A stretch of 64,000 nucleotides of DNA from Arthrobacter sp. 18067 (GCF_902706295.1 NZ_CACSJJ010000022.1:1-64000); one strand, 5' to 3'; counted from the first letter of the stretch, positions 1 through 8,680 are shown. Made by a program: numbers and translations. Notes: generated from the letters alone by a model not told the origin.

Positions 1-127
1 GGCCGGGCGTCTTTGGGCCACCGCGATGCGGAAGAAGGGCTGGGAAATCCCGGCCGCCCTGGCCCACATCGAGTCCTCCGGCACCACCCGCCAGGAAGCC
101 TCCACCATCCTCGCCGCCCACGGCTAG
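1..127 (+). CDS. C-terminal fragment of an unidentified protein
   Basis: An open frame enters from the left edge (frame starting at base 2) and ends at TAG 125-127. It gives about 41 residues, including LWATAMRKKGWEIPAALAHI and ending ASTILAAHG. The piece looks helical and basic, with no recognisable motif. The N-terminus lies outside the window, so no function can be assigned. Codon use (third-position G/C) is typical of a real gene here, and about 50 bp separate it from the convergent acyltransferase gene on the other strand. Confidence 0.5.
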   Translation, partial: AGRLWATAMRKKGWEIPAALAHIESSGTTRQEASTILAAHG

Positions 128-180
128 AAATCCGGTGCTCAGCCGCGCCGCGAACACTCAGATGGCGCGGCTGAGTTGAT

Positions 181-1038
181 TCACTCGATATAGAAGCGGT
201 TTTTGCCGTCCATCTGATCCAGCTGGAAGCACCAAGCCGCCCTTCCTATGCCGGAAGTGGCCGCATCCAATTCGCGCTCAAGCCCGTGTACGTCGGCCAC
301 GTGCTCGTCGGCGCCGAAGACGAAATCATCACCGGAATGGATAAGGTTCTGCTCGGTCTGGGCCTTGGTGTAGCCATGCACGGAGGGTCGTGTCCAGAAG
401 ATCCCCTTGCTGACTATGCGGCCCGGCACGCCCGCGGCCGTCGAGTTGGACGGAATCTTCTTGGTAATCAAGGCCCGGGCAGCAAGAATGCTGCCTGAAC
501 CAACCTTGGCGCCTTTGAGCAGAAGCGTATCTTCCCCCAGCCACACGTGGTCCCCCACCCAGATCGAATCGCTGGGGTTTACCCGTTCGCGGCTTTCCAC
601 GGAGTAGATCAAATGGGGATCAGCTGTTCTGAAAGCAACCCGCGACGAGAACATTGCGTCCCGGCCGACGATCACGTGCTTGCGCTCGGTAGGCAGAACC
701 CGCGCTTCCGACGTGAACGTTGCTCCTGGTCCCAGATAGAAGACGGACTCTTCGAACACGGTGGCAATCAACCTGAGGAATCCATGGGACTTTCGCAGGT
801 GGATGACGGCATCGTTCCCCAGGAAGCGCAGCCTCGTATTCCGCAACCGGGTGCCGTCCTCGACGAACAGGACGTTTCCGGTTCCGGCGAATTCAACGGT
901 GGATGAAGAGAATTCGGAGCCGGGCGTGTCCTGTAGATGCACCACGTTGTCCTGAATACCGGATACGTCCGCATAGGAGCGGATGACCTGGATCTTGTTT
1001 ACCTTGGTTTTGCTTGTCGAATTAGTGCTGTCCGGCAA
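181..1038 (-). CDS. Hexapeptide-repeat acyltransferase (surface polysaccharide type)
   Basis: The C-terminal half carries left-handed beta-helix (hexapeptide) signatures: WVGDHVWLGEDTLLLKGAKV, then GSGSILAARALI and the AAGVPGRIV ending typical of the WbbJ/LacA acetyltransferase group. Such enzymes move an acetyl or other acyl group from a CoA donor to a sugar hydroxyl or amine. The frame stays open up to 1158, but that extra N-terminus is a threonine/proline repeat that only shadows the end of the upstream gene. I chose the TTG at 1038 because AGGGGG lies nine bases before it and it overlaps the upstream stop by 17 bp, giving 285 residues. It is the last gene of a minus-strand cluster with an XcbB-like protein and a CDP-glycerol transferase-like protein, so it probably decorates the same surface polymer. 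The substrate is unknown. Confidence 0.72.
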   Translation of the reverse strand: MPDSTNSTSKTKVNKIQVIRSYADVSGIQDNVVHLQDTPGSEFSSSTVEFAGTGNVLFVEDGTRLRNTRLRFLGNDAVIHLRKSHGFLRLIATVFEESVFYLGPGATFTSEARVLPTERKHVIVGRDAMFSSRVAFRTADPHLIYSVESRERVNPSDSIWVGDHVWLGEDTLLLKGAKVGSGSILAARALITKKIPSNSTAAGVPGRIVSKGIFWTRPSVHGYTKAQTEQNLIHSGDDFVFGADEHVADVHGLERELDAATSGIGRAAWCFQLDQMDGKNRFYIE

Positions 1039-2914
1039 AGCTGCTGGCCCCCTCTGATTCACGGATGACAATGCTGGTGTCTTCCCATTCCACTGCGGAC
1101 AGGACTTCGGACGCTGCGGAGTCGTCGGTGTCGTCGGTGTCGTTGGTGTCGTGGACAACGATCAGCAAGCGCTGAACCCCTGCGGCGACAACGAATCGCA
1201 AGGCGACAAGATCAGCCATGGACCAGCCGTCAAGGGGTTGGACCACTGCCCTGTAGGAAATCCGCCTGCTGCCGTCCTCGATACCTGCGACGTCCGCTTC
1301 GGCGTCGGACACGAAGTGTATTTCCATGGTGTCGCCATCAGCGGCCACGCCGCTGCACCGATAGCGGAATCGGGCAAATGAATCGTCGTTAAGCACCACA
1401 TAGTCCCGCGCTGTTTCCGCGTGGAGAGTCAGCGTTTGGGAACTCAGCTCCTGTTTTGGTACCCGCGATCCAGGTTTCACGCGTTCAGGCAAGGATCCGG
1501 TCCATGTGGTGCCGTTGGCTTCCATGGCGATCAGTTGTGTGAGCTGGCTGATCGGATCGTAGGCCGGAAAGAGGCTCTGCTCGCCGGCAGTGTATTTAAC
1601 GAAGTCGTAGGAGTGTTCAGTCATTAGCTGCAGGAACTGTGTTCTGCCCGCGCTTCCTCCTATGAACCAGTTGGCCCCGGTCACCCCGGACGCAGCAGGA
1701 TCTACACGTACTTGCACTTGGAGGTTCTGGCCATAGCGGAAGGTGCGCATCTCTTCGCACTCGAACTGTTCATGAACCGGGCCGCTGAGGAACCTCCGGA
1801 TGATACCCAGCATGGCAGGCAGAGCCGCCCGGGCAACATCGGAATGCTGGCCGTTGATGCGGTACTTGGAAAGGTTGGCTACGTCGCTAACCAGCTCGAT
1901 CAGCGAGTGGTTGCTGAGCTCGTCCGAATTCGTATAGAAGTAGTCTATTTTGCGTCCTTCCGCGAAATATCCGCGGAGTCGGTCCTCTGGTTGTTCCGTA
2001 TTCCGCAAGGCTTGGTTCCGAAAGAGGTTGTCCTTGAAGAACGGCTTGCTGAAGTAATAGGGCAGGTTCATTTGCGGCACTGCAAGCAGCAAGCCGGCGC
2101 CGGGATAGTCCTTGGCGTACTGGATGGCGATCGTGCCGCCCTTGGAAGCGCCGAAGAACAGCATTCCCGCCTGATCGATGTGGAAACGGCTCCGAAGCCC
2201 TTCAATTGCTCCAACAACGCGGTCGTAAAGCAGCCTCCCCGCGTTGTCTACCATCATGTACGAACCGGCAACCAGGTAGCGGTCCTGGAAGCAGACCATC
2301 ATGGTGTCCTGCAGATCCGTATCCGTGAGGTCCTTGAGGTAACTCACCGCGTATGAAATCCGGGTGGTTGAGGGACCAAACCCCGGAAAGGTGATGAGCA
2401 TCTTCTTCGGGTTGGTTGTATTGCCACGCAAGGAGTAGAAGACGTCGCCGTGCTGCTCCACTCCGTACTGGTCATCGTATTTGAGCTGCTGCGGCGTGGT
2501 GACGGCCCCTCGTCCGATCTTCAACTCATAGGGGGCGTCGATATCTACGGCGAAGCGGGAGATGTCGTCCGAAGTGACCATGATGTTGCGGTACTCAAGC
2601 GGGAAGCCCCGCGCCGGCGGCTCAACCATGTTTCCGTAGACCACTTTGCCATCCTGGAAGAGTCGGAACTGCTTACCCTTCCACCGCTCCCAATCATTGA
2701 TGGTCAGTTTTGCAAAGTACATACCCTGCGGGAGGCTTTCAGAGGCGATCCGGCGTATCTTCCCCTCCAAGCCCCTTGCTTTGATGAGCCTTCGCAGTGG
2801 CGAATCAGTGCGGGATGCCAACAGCGCCCTGGCGAACTCCGATCCGGCCGGCGAGTAGGCAGCCACGCGGCCCGCTTCCGTGATGGTCCGTTTGAATCCG
2901 TGTATCAACGTCAT
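1022..2914 (-). CDS. Alpha/beta-hydrolase-fold protein, XcbB/CpsF-like capsule biosynthesis type
   Basis: This 630-residue protein has an alpha/beta-hydrolase core around residues 165-370. A strand-turn-helix nucleophile elbow FFGASKGGT puts the putative serine near residue 257, preceded by the oxyanion-loop-like ITFPGFG. That arrangement recalls the XcbB/CpsF family found in capsule loci; the family call is from memory of motifs and is moderate. About 160 N-terminal and 260 C-terminal residues are unassigned; the C-terminal part looks beta-rich. Near the C-terminus is an acidic Asp/Thr repeat (HDTNDTDDTDDSAAS) encoded by a 9-bp DNA repeat. The start overlaps the stop of the upstream glycerophosphotransferase-like gene as ATGA, so the two are probably translationally coupled. 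It could be a hydrolase or transferase acting on a surface polymer, or a non-catalytic partner of the polymerase. Confidence 0.6.
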   Translation of the reverse strand: MTLIHGFKRTITEAGRVAAYSPAGSEFARALLASRTDSPLRRLIKARGLEGKIRRIASESLPQGMYFAKLTINDWERWKGKQFRLFQDGKVVYGNMVEPPARGFPLEYRNIMVTSDDISRFAVDIDAPYELKIGRGAVTTPQQLKYDDQYGVEQHGDVFYSLRGNTTNPKKMLITFPGFGPSTTRISYAVSYLKDLTDTDLQDTMMVCFQDRYLVAGSYMMVDNAGRLLYDRVVGAIEGLRSRFHIDQAGMLFFGASKGGTIAIQYAKDYPGAGLLLAVPQMNLPYYFSKPFFKDNLFRNQALRNTEQPEDRLRGYFAEGRKIDYFYTNSDELSNHSLIELVSDVANLSKYRINGQHSDVARAALPAMLGIIRRFLSGPVHEQFECEEMRTFRYGQNLQVQVRVDPAASGVTGANWFIGGSAGRTQFLQLMTEHSYDFVKYTAGEQSLFPAYDPISQLTQLIAMEANGTTWTGSLPERVKPGSRVPKQELSSQTLTLHAETARDYVVLNDDSFARFRYRCSGVAADGDTMEIHFVSDAEADVAGIEDGSRRISYRAVVQPLDGWSMADLVALRFVVAAGVQRLLIVVHDTNDTDDTDDSAASEVLSAVEWEDTSIVIRESEGASSFAGQH

Positions 2915-4938
2915 CAGAGACTCAACATCCTTTCCACAATTTTTTCGTTGATGCGTGCCGGATCCACGCCCTCGAAGAAGCGTTCGCGCCGGTGCATGAA
3001 CCGTGGATCGGGAACGGCAAACCTTTCCTGGACAATGTGGTCCACCACCTCGGAGTGCTCGCTGAACACGGGACCCAGGCCGTCGTCGACATAGTCCACG
3101 CGGCTTTCGTAGGGCTGATCCCTGAAGAAATCGGCCGCGTCCCAGTGGTAGTACGCGATGGGGGTCCCTACGAAGGCAGCGTCAAGGGCGGCAGAGCTGT
3201 AATCCGTCAGGACCAGTTCAGCGGACCGTATGGCCTCCCGGTAACTCAGTTCAGACTTCACAACCCGTTCTGAGAACCTGAACTGGCTGGCGCGCTTTTC
3301 CACATTGGGGTGGAGTTTTACGTGCATGATGCGGTCCGTATCCTCGAGGAATTTCAGCAGCCCGGGATCCGAAAGCAGCTTGTCAATGGCACGGAAGTAC
3401 GCGGACTGGGCAAAGTGCTCCGACGATGACTGATGCAGGTTGAACCGCCACGTGGGCATGAAAAGGAGATGCTGCCCTCCGTGCTCGTCGCGGGACAAGG
3501 ACTCGTAACGGGGCAGGCCGGAGTTCAGGGTCTCCACCGGTGCCAGCTTGCTCATGTAGTCTGCTTCGATCCGGCCCGTCGCTATGAAGACGTCGAAGTA
3601 CTTGGAGAGAACCCAATCGGACATGTCATTGAGCTGGATGCCATGCTGGAGGTAGACAAAGCGGGAGTTGGCGAACGACTTTCCCCTGTATCTGATGTTG
3701 TAGATCTGTGAAGACACCACGAGGTCCGAAACCAGGAATTTCTCGTAGAACTCCTTCGTGAAGATGGAGATCAGCTTGAAGCCCTTGGCCTCGAGCCGTG
3801 CCCAATCAGGCGACTTGGGGTTGATAGCGAAGTACGTGTTGCTGAATTCGGGATGCTTGGTTGTGAAGTACTCGTAGAGGTGCTCGGCATTGTCGTCGGC
3901 TTGAAGAGGCCGGTCGAAGAACAAAATCGTGGAGGAAGGATTGATCCTCCGGTTGTAGAAGTTGTAGCTGCCGGGCCTGGCGTGGCCGGACCTGAGGTTG
4001 CGTGCCAGATAGCACTTTCCAATCGTGAGAATCTCTTCGTGGAAGAGCAACTCGTACAGGGGCAACTCGATTTCGGCGCTTTCCGTTTTTTGCCGGAACA
4101 CCAAGTACGCGTCCTTGTCGCTTAGTTGCTTGTAGAACTGTTGGTTGGCGGCGGGTTCATCCAGCCAGCGGATCCAGGCCGCCTCGAATGGTTGCAGCGG
4201 TTCCGCCATTCCCAGCAGCTCAATCAGTTCGAAACTGCGAATCAGATCCCGGAGATGGCTCAAGCTGACGGATGTAGCTTTCTGTCCCCGCATGCCTCGG
4301 AGGAAGAGGACAACGTAGCGCAGGACCTGTAGCCTGATTTCCTTTGATTCAACGGGGATCACGGGCATCAAGCGGCTTGCGTCTCCAGAAATCTGGAGTC
4401 CTGTCGCTGCCTTGGTGTCCGATGCCATGGAGAAGCCCGTGGTCAGTTGCCTGACCTTTGCTATGGACCAGTACATCCGGTAGCTGGTGTAGATGGCCGA
4501 GCGATCCAAATCCCCCAGTGCCTCCAGCGCGTCGGACAATCTCCTCGTGTTGTATGCGCTGCCAAAGACGTCGGTATCCCGGCCATAGTGGTAGGCGTCG
4601 TCGATCTTGGTTCCGGCAACGTTTTTCGGGATAGCTCCGGTGTAAATCACGGGCTCAGCGAGATAAACCGTCCGCGTCTTGAGGTATTCGAAGAGGGTAG
4701 CGACGTAATTCGCGGACAGCAGATGGGAGGTCCGCATGAAGATGACGTACTTGCTTCCGATCTCCTGGCAAAGCCTTGCGATGACAGCCGTCGTCAGCGG
4801 CTCCCCTATGTGGAGGACGGCAAATTGCGACTCAAGGCGCAAACGAGCCGCTATCAGGCGTCGATACATGGCTGACTCGCGATCAAGCTGTCCGGTTTCC
4901 TCAAGGACGATAGTGAGCAGTGGCGGCAAATCGGGCAT
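2914..4938 (-). CDS. CDP-glycerol glycerophosphotransferase family protein (TagF/TagB-like)
   Basis: The C-terminal 370 residues match the CDP-glycerol glycerophosphotransferase family. Visible elements are FVYLQHGIQLNDMSDW with the family histidine, FMPTWRFNL, HVKLHPN with a second histidine, and the nucleotide-binding ELVLTDYSSAALDAAFVGTP block. Such enzymes polymerise or prime poly(glycerol phosphate) or related teichoic acids at the inner membrane face. The N-terminal 300 residues are less typical and may be a GT-A-like or accessory domain. The frame is open to 5031, but ATG 4938 has AGGA five bases upstream and starts MPDLPPLLTIVLEE, so I prefer it (674 residues). It is first in a three-gene cluster with an XcbB-like protein and an acyltransferase. 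Whether the product is a teichoic acid or another phosphodiester polymer cannot be read from the sequence. Confidence 0.78.
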   Translation of the reverse strand: MPDLPPLLTIVLEETGQLDRESAMYRRLIAARLRLESQFAVLHIGEPLTTAVIARLCQEIGSKYVIFMRTSHLLSANYVATLFEYLKTRTVYLAEPVIYTGAIPKNVAGTKIDDAYHYGRDTDVFGSAYNTRRLSDALEALGDLDRSAIYTSYRMYWSIAKVRQLTTGFSMASDTKAATGLQISGDASRLMPVIPVESKEIRLQVLRYVVLFLRGMRGQKATSVSLSHLRDLIRSFELIELLGMAEPLQPFEAAWIRWLDEPAANQQFYKQLSDKDAYLVFRQKTESAEIELPLYELLFHEEILTIGKCYLARNLRSGHARPGSYNFYNRRINPSSTILFFDRPLQADDNAEHLYEYFTTKHPEFSNTYFAINPKSPDWARLEAKGFKLISIFTKEFYEKFLVSDLVVSSQIYNIRYRGKSFANSRFVYLQHGIQLNDMSDWVLSKYFDVFIATGRIEADYMSKLAPVETLNSGLPRYESLSRDEHGGQHLLFMPTWRFNLHQSSSEHFAQSAYFRAIDKLLSDPGLLKFLEDTDRIMHVKLHPNVEKRASQFRFSERVVKSELSYREAIRSAELVLTDYSSAALDAAFVGTPIAYYHWDAADFFRDQPYESRVDYVDDGLGPVFSEHSEVVDHIVQERFAVPDPRFMHRRERFFEGVDPARINEKIVERMLSL

Positions 4939-5251
4939 TTGGTTCCTATGGGGGTCGAACGTGTAGAAGGCGCGCTGAGGGGGAGGACCCCAACTGGTTT
5001 CCTCAACGAAGGGTGCGCATCGCCGAAGCAATTAGTGGCACACAGGATCGAGTCTTCGGCGCGAGGGGACTCACTAAAGGCAAGTGCCGCACGGGGCGGA
5101 ATCATGACGGGAAATCAAAAAAAGAATCACCATCACTTTGGATTCCCTGCCGGCAACTCCCGTAGTGAGGTCGAACTCCTGCCACCGCGGCCCGATGGCA
5201 TTGAGCAACGCGTCCAGTGTCCGGGCGTACATCACGTAGAATTGAGGCACT
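4939..5251. other. Divergent intergenic region (surface-polymer cluster / DUF4191 gene)
   Basis: This 313-bp stretch separates two divergent genes. A -10-like TAGAAT lies at 5237-5242, ten bases before the DUF4191 start, with GAGG at 5244-5247 as ribosome site; no good -35 was found at the right distance. No clear promoter for the leftward cluster stands out. Short open frames here have no recognisable product. Confidence 0.4.
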
Positions 5252-6013
5252 ATGGCGAACTCCCCTGATTCCAGCAAATCGACCCCCTCGGCCGACGCAC
5301 CCAAGCGTGGGCTGTTCCAGCGCAAGCCCAAGGAAGCCAAGGCAAAGAAGCCTAGCCAGCTGAAGCAGATCGCTGAAGTCTTCAAGATGACGCGGCGGAA
5401 CGATCCTCAGGTCGTGTGGATCATGGTGCTCGCCTTCCTTGCCGTCGTGGCCGTGGCCTTCCTCATCGGCTTCCTCCTGGAAAACTGGGTCACCGGCCTG
5501 ATCATTGGTATTCCCCTTGGCCTGTTGGCCGCGGTGTTCATTCTTTCCCGCCGCGCGGAAAAGGCGGCTTTCGCGCAAATTGAAAACCAGCCAGGCGCCT
5601 CAGGTGCAGCGTTGGGAACCCTCCGCCGCGGTTGGGTCACACAGGACCAGCCTGTGGCCGTCAATCCACGCACTCAGGACGCGGTGTTCATGGCCATTGG
5701 CCGAGCCGGCGTGGTCCTGGTGAGCGAAGGACCGACGCACCGTGTCAAGCCCCTCGTGGATGCAGAGCGCAAGCGCTTGGCCCGGATTCTCCCGAACGTC
5801 ACCATCCACGTTCTCGAATCAGGCCGCGGAGAGGGACAGGTGCCGCTGAACAAACTGGCCAAGACCATGGGCAAGCTCAAGAAGGAGCTCACCAAGATCG
5901 AAGTCAACGCTGTCAGCAAGCGCATCAACTCCCTGGGTAACCGCCTCCCCATCCCCAAGGGCATTGACCCCTACAAGGCCCGCCCGGACCGCAAGGCAGC
6001 ACGCGGACGCTGA
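5252..6013 (+). CDS. DUF4191 domain-containing membrane protein
   Basis: The 253-residue protein begins with a lysine-rich cytoplasmic tail (QRKPKEAKAKKPSQLKQIAE), followed by two transmembrane helices at about residues 54-76 and 79-98. A basic cytoplasmic domain of about 150 residues follows and ends PKGIDPYKARPDRKAARGR. This layout and the motif RAEKAAFAQIENQPGA are those of the actinobacterial DUF4191 family, whose function is unknown. The start has GAGG four bases upstream. The gene stands alone and is closed by a strong bidirectional terminator before the convergent RDD gene. Confidence 0.85.
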   Translation: MANSPDSSKSTPSADAPKRGLFQRKPKEAKAKKPSQLKQIAEVFKMTRRNDPQVVWIMVLAFLAVVAVAFLIGFLLENWVTGLIIGIPLGLLAAVFILSRRAEKAAFAQIENQPGASGAALGTLRRGWVTQDQPVAVNPRTQDAVFMAIGRAGVVLVSEGPTHRVKPLVDAERKRLARILPNVTIHVLESGRGEGQVPLNKLAKTMGKLKKELTKIEVNAVSKRINSLGNRLPIPKGIDPYKARPDRKAARGR

Positions 6014-6027
6014 CGCCCATAACGAAA

Positions 6028-6064
6028 AAACCGCCCCTCCTCTCATACAGAGGAGGGGCGGTTT
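6028..6064. terminator. Bidirectional intrinsic terminator
   Basis: A perfect 16-bp stem (6028-6043 with 6049-6064) and five-base loop CATAC, with A residues on the left and T residues on the right. It lies between the convergent DUF4191 and RDD genes and can serve both. Confidence 0.9.
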
Positions 6065-6098
6065 CTGTTTGCCGTGCTTGGTGTGTGGACAAAGGACG

Positions 6099-6536
6099 CT
6101 ACATCCGGATAAGAATCGTGTTCATGGCTTTGTCATGCAGGCCTCGTTGATCGGGATCGAACACGACGGCCGGAATGACCAGGCACAGGAGGAGTGTCCG
6201 CACCACTGCAGCCACCGGGCCTGCCGGGCCGCCGCCCAACCGGACCACATGGATACCCGCGATCCTGTGCCCGATGCTGTAGCCCAGGGTGCCAATCAAA
6301 AGAATCTGTTCCGCAGCGAAAATGGCGAGCGTAGCCCACTGGTTTCCGCCGAAGGCAAAGTTGCTGATCACCAGTGCGATCGTCCAATCCACCATGATGC
6401 CCAGGATGCGGCGACCAGCCCGTGCAATGGAGCCGGGGCCAGACTCAGGAAGGCCAAGTCGTTCGCCGGGATATTTGGAGATTCCGGATGTGTCCGGACC
6501 GCTCAACCAGGAGCCAATGTCTTTTCGATCAACCAC
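6099..6536 (-). CDS. RDD family membrane protein
   Basis: The 145-residue protein has the RDD pattern: an Arg-rich entry (IARAGRRILGIMVDW) into the first membrane helix, a second helix (ATLAIFAAEQILLIGTLGYS), the GHRIAGIHVVRLGG loop, then a third helix with FDPDQRGLHDKAMNTILI, the family's conserved Asp/Arg/His segment. RDD proteins are small integral membrane proteins, some implicated in ion or amine transport; the function here is unknown. The assumed start is GTG 6536, with a poor ribosome site. It diverges from glnA, about 320 bp away. Confidence 0.82.
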   Translation of the reverse strand: MVDRKDIGSWLSGPDTSGISKYPGERLGLPESGPGSIARAGRRILGIMVDWTIALVISNFAFGGNQWATLAIFAAEQILLIGTLGYSIGHRIAGIHVVRLGGGPAGPVAAVVRTLLLCLVIPAVVFDPDQRGLHDKAMNTILIRM

Positions 6537-6858
6537 ACCTCAAGCCTAACGGCTGGCCTGCCTGCTGTCCGACTCACCGCAAACAGGCGCCGGCAGCCAG
6601 CGCCCTTGGGACGCGCGCAGTGTTCGCCCATCGGACCGGCTTGGACCAGACACAGGAAAGCCGACTACCGTTTACACAACAGATGATTCTGTAACCTGCC
6701 GGAAACAATACTGACACCCCCGGGAAATCCCATCTCCCTAAGGTGGTATGAGTTGCCAGCCACCATGGCAAGGGGACCTTTTGTGTCTCCGGAGCTTTGG
6801 TATGGGCTGCACCACGCGGCCTTCCGGGCCTGTTACTTGATATGCATAAGGAGCATAG
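6537..6858. other. Divergent intergenic region upstream of glnA
   Basis: This 322-bp stretch lies between the RDD gene and glnA. It contains a four-half-site GlnR-type operator (6691-6728) and the glnA ribosome site (AAGGAG at 6848-6853, five bases before ATG). A clear sigma-70 promoter pair was not identified by eye. Short open frames here look non-coding. Confidence 0.6.
6691..6728 (+). promoter_or_regulatory. GlnR-type operator upstream of glnA
   Basis: Four 5-bp half-sites are spaced by exactly six bases: GTAAC 6691-6695, GAAAC 6702-6706, GACAC 6713-6717 and GAAAT 6724-6728. This matches the actinobacterial GlnR consensus of alternating GTnAC and GAAAC boxes every 11 bp. It ends 130 bp before the glnA start, a usual place for nitrogen control of glutamine synthetase. 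GlnR itself is not in the window. Confidence 0.8.
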
Positions 6859-8283
6859 ATGTTCAAGACTGCGGACGAAGTCCTCAAGTTCATCAAAGAC
6901 GAAGACGTCAAATTCGTCGATATCCGCTTCACCGACCTTCCTGGTGTCCAGCAGCACTTCAATGTGCCGGCCAAGAGCGTTGACCTCGACTTCTTCGTCA
7001 ATGGTCAGCTTTTCGATGGGTCTTCCATCCGCGGCTTCCAGGGCATCGCTGAGTCCGACATGCAGCTCATCCCGGATGTGACCTCGGCCTTCATCGACAC
7101 GTTCCGCATCGAGAAGACGCTCGCATTGAACTTCTCCATCGTGAACCCGCGCACCGGAGACCCTTACCACCGCGACCCCCGCGGCGTGGCTGAGAAGGCT
7201 GAAGCGTACCTGGCATCGACCGGTATTGCCGACACCGCATTCTTCGCTCCGGAAGCCGAGTTCTTCGTCTTCGACAACATCCAGTACGAGTCCTCCCCGC
7301 AGGGCAGCTTCTACAAGATCGATTCCGAGGAAGCACACTGGAACACCGGCCGCAAGGAAGAAGGCGGAAACCTCGGTTACAAGACCCCCATCAAGGGCGG
7401 TTACTTCCCGGTCTCCCCCACCGACAAGCAGGCTGACCTTCGCGACGCCATGTGTGTCGAGCTGGACAAGGCCGGCCTTGAGGTCGAGCGCTCCCACCAC
7501 GAAGTTGGATCTGCCGGCCAGGCCGAGATCAACTACAAGTTCACCACCCTGACCGCAGCTGCCGATGACCTGCAGAAGTTCAAGTACGTCATCAAGAACA
7601 CCGCTGACGCCTGGGGCAAGTCCGTCACGTTTATGCCGAAGCCGGTCTTCGGTGACAACGGTTCGGGCATGCACTGCCACCAGTCCCTGTGGAGCAACGG
7701 CGACCCGCTGTTCTACGACGAGAAGGGCTACGCAGGCCTCTCGGACACCGCACGCTGGTACATTGGCGGCCTGCTGAAGCACTCTTCGGCAGTTCTGGCC
7801 TTCACCAACCCGACGGTGAACTCCTACCGCCGCCTGGTCAAGGGCTTCGAAGCCCCCGTGAACATGGTCTACTCGCAGGGCAACCGCTCCGCCGGTATCC
7901 GTATCCCGATCACGGGCACCAACCCGAAGGCCAAGCGCATTGAATTCCGCGCTCCGGACCCTTCCTCCAACCCTTACCTGGCGTTTGCTGCCCAGCTGAT
8001 GGCCGGCATCGACGGCATCCGCAACCGCATTGAACCGCCGGCTCCGATCGACAAGGACCTCTACGAGCTCCCCGCCGAAGAAGCCAAGGATATCCCCAAG
8101 GCTCCGGGCTCCCTGGAAGAGGCACTCGAGGCCCTTCGCGAGGACAACGAGTTCCTGCAGGCCGGCGGCGTCTTCACCCAGGACCTCATCGATACTTGGA
8201 TCGACTACAAGTACGAGAATGAGATCCGCCCGCTGTCACTGCGCCCGAACCCGTACGAGTTCGAGCTCTACTACGGCGTCTAA
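6859..8283 (+). CDS. glnA: Glutamine synthetase, type I (GlnA1)
   Basis: GlnA makes glutamine from glutamate, ammonia and ATP, as a cytosolic dodecamer. The 474-residue length is normal for the adenylylated GSI-beta form. Visible signatures are the N-terminal FVDIRFTDLPGVQQHF, FDGSSIRGF, the metal/glutamate site FFAPEAEFFVFD, NGSGMHCHQSLW, the glutamate loop NRSAGIRIPI and the arginine block KRIEFRAPDPSSNPYLAF. The adenylylation tyrosine is present as DLYELPAEEAKDIP (Tyr402), so it should be a target of GlnE, encoded 3 kb to the right. ATG 6859 has AAGGAG upstream. Transcription is probably controlled by GlnR through the four-box site at 6691-6728. A terminator follows. Confidence 0.97.
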   Translation: MFKTADEVLKFIKDEDVKFVDIRFTDLPGVQQHFNVPAKSVDLDFFVNGQLFDGSSIRGFQGIAESDMQLIPDVTSAFIDTFRIEKTLALNFSIVNPRTGDPYHRDPRGVAEKAEAYLASTGIADTAFFAPEAEFFVFDNIQYESSPQGSFYKIDSEEAHWNTGRKEEGGNLGYKTPIKGGYFPVSPTDKQADLRDAMCVELDKAGLEVERSHHEVGSAGQAEINYKFTTLTAAADDLQKFKYVIKNTADAWGKSVTFMPKPVFGDNGSGMHCHQSLWSNGDPLFYDEKGYAGLSDTARWYIGGLLKHSSAVLAFTNPTVNSYRRLVKGFEAPVNMVYSQGNRSAGIRIPITGTNPKAKRIEFRAPDPSSNPYLAFAAQLMAGIDGIRNRIEPPAPIDKDLYELPAEEAKDIPKAPGSLEEALEALREDNEFLQAGGVFTQDLIDTWIDYKYENEIRPLSLRPNPYEFELYYGV

Positions 8284-8302
8284 GCACCAACGCTGCGTTA
8301 TC

Positions 8303-8344
8303 AAAAGGCCATCCCCGATCCATATGGACCGGGGATGGCCTTTT
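8303..8344 (+). terminator. Intrinsic terminator of glnA
   Basis: A 14-bp stem (8303-8316 with 8331-8344; AAAAGGCCATCCCC pairing with its complement), continued to a T run ending at 8345, starts 20 bp after the glnA stop. The A run on the left makes it potentially bidirectional. Confidence 0.88.
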
Positions 8345-8420
8345 TGTCTGCGATGCCCAACGGGTCCAGCCGGAAGTAGACCTTGTGCTCCATGAAGGTC
8401 GCATCATCCTTCAGACGAAG

Positions 8421-8443
8421 TCATTGGGCTGAAAGCTCAATGA
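8421..8443. repeat. Intergenic inverted repeat (hairpin)
   Basis: The arms TCATTGGGCT (8421-8430) and AGCTCAATGA (8434-8443) pair over ten positions with one G-T wobble around a GAA loop. No T run follows, so it is not a standard terminator. Function unknown. Confidence 0.5.
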
Positions 8444-8680
8444 CCGACCCACGTGGCGCCGGTCCAATGGACCACCGGGCACACTGCCTACGCCGGACCA
8501 GCTTGAGCGGTCAGTGTTTGGTTCTGGGTGTTTGACCGGTTACTTCCGGCGCTGCGCAGTCAGCACAAAACACCCGGTCTGTTTCTTCACCGCAGCACTG
8601 GCAGCGATGGAGCAGGGCCGCTGGTTCAATCACATACGTTGTCATACCGACAATGCTGCCCTCGCGGCACTGGAGGGGGC

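Noticed and set aside
1039..1158. N-terminal (TTP)n extension of the acyltransferase
   Set aside because: This sequence overlaps the coding end of the hydrolase-fold gene and arises from its 9-bp repeat; a TTG with a good ribosome site at 1038 explains the gene better.
6574..7782. A 402-codon minus-strand open frame
   Set aside because: It is antisense to the glnA promoter and coding region, which is secure.
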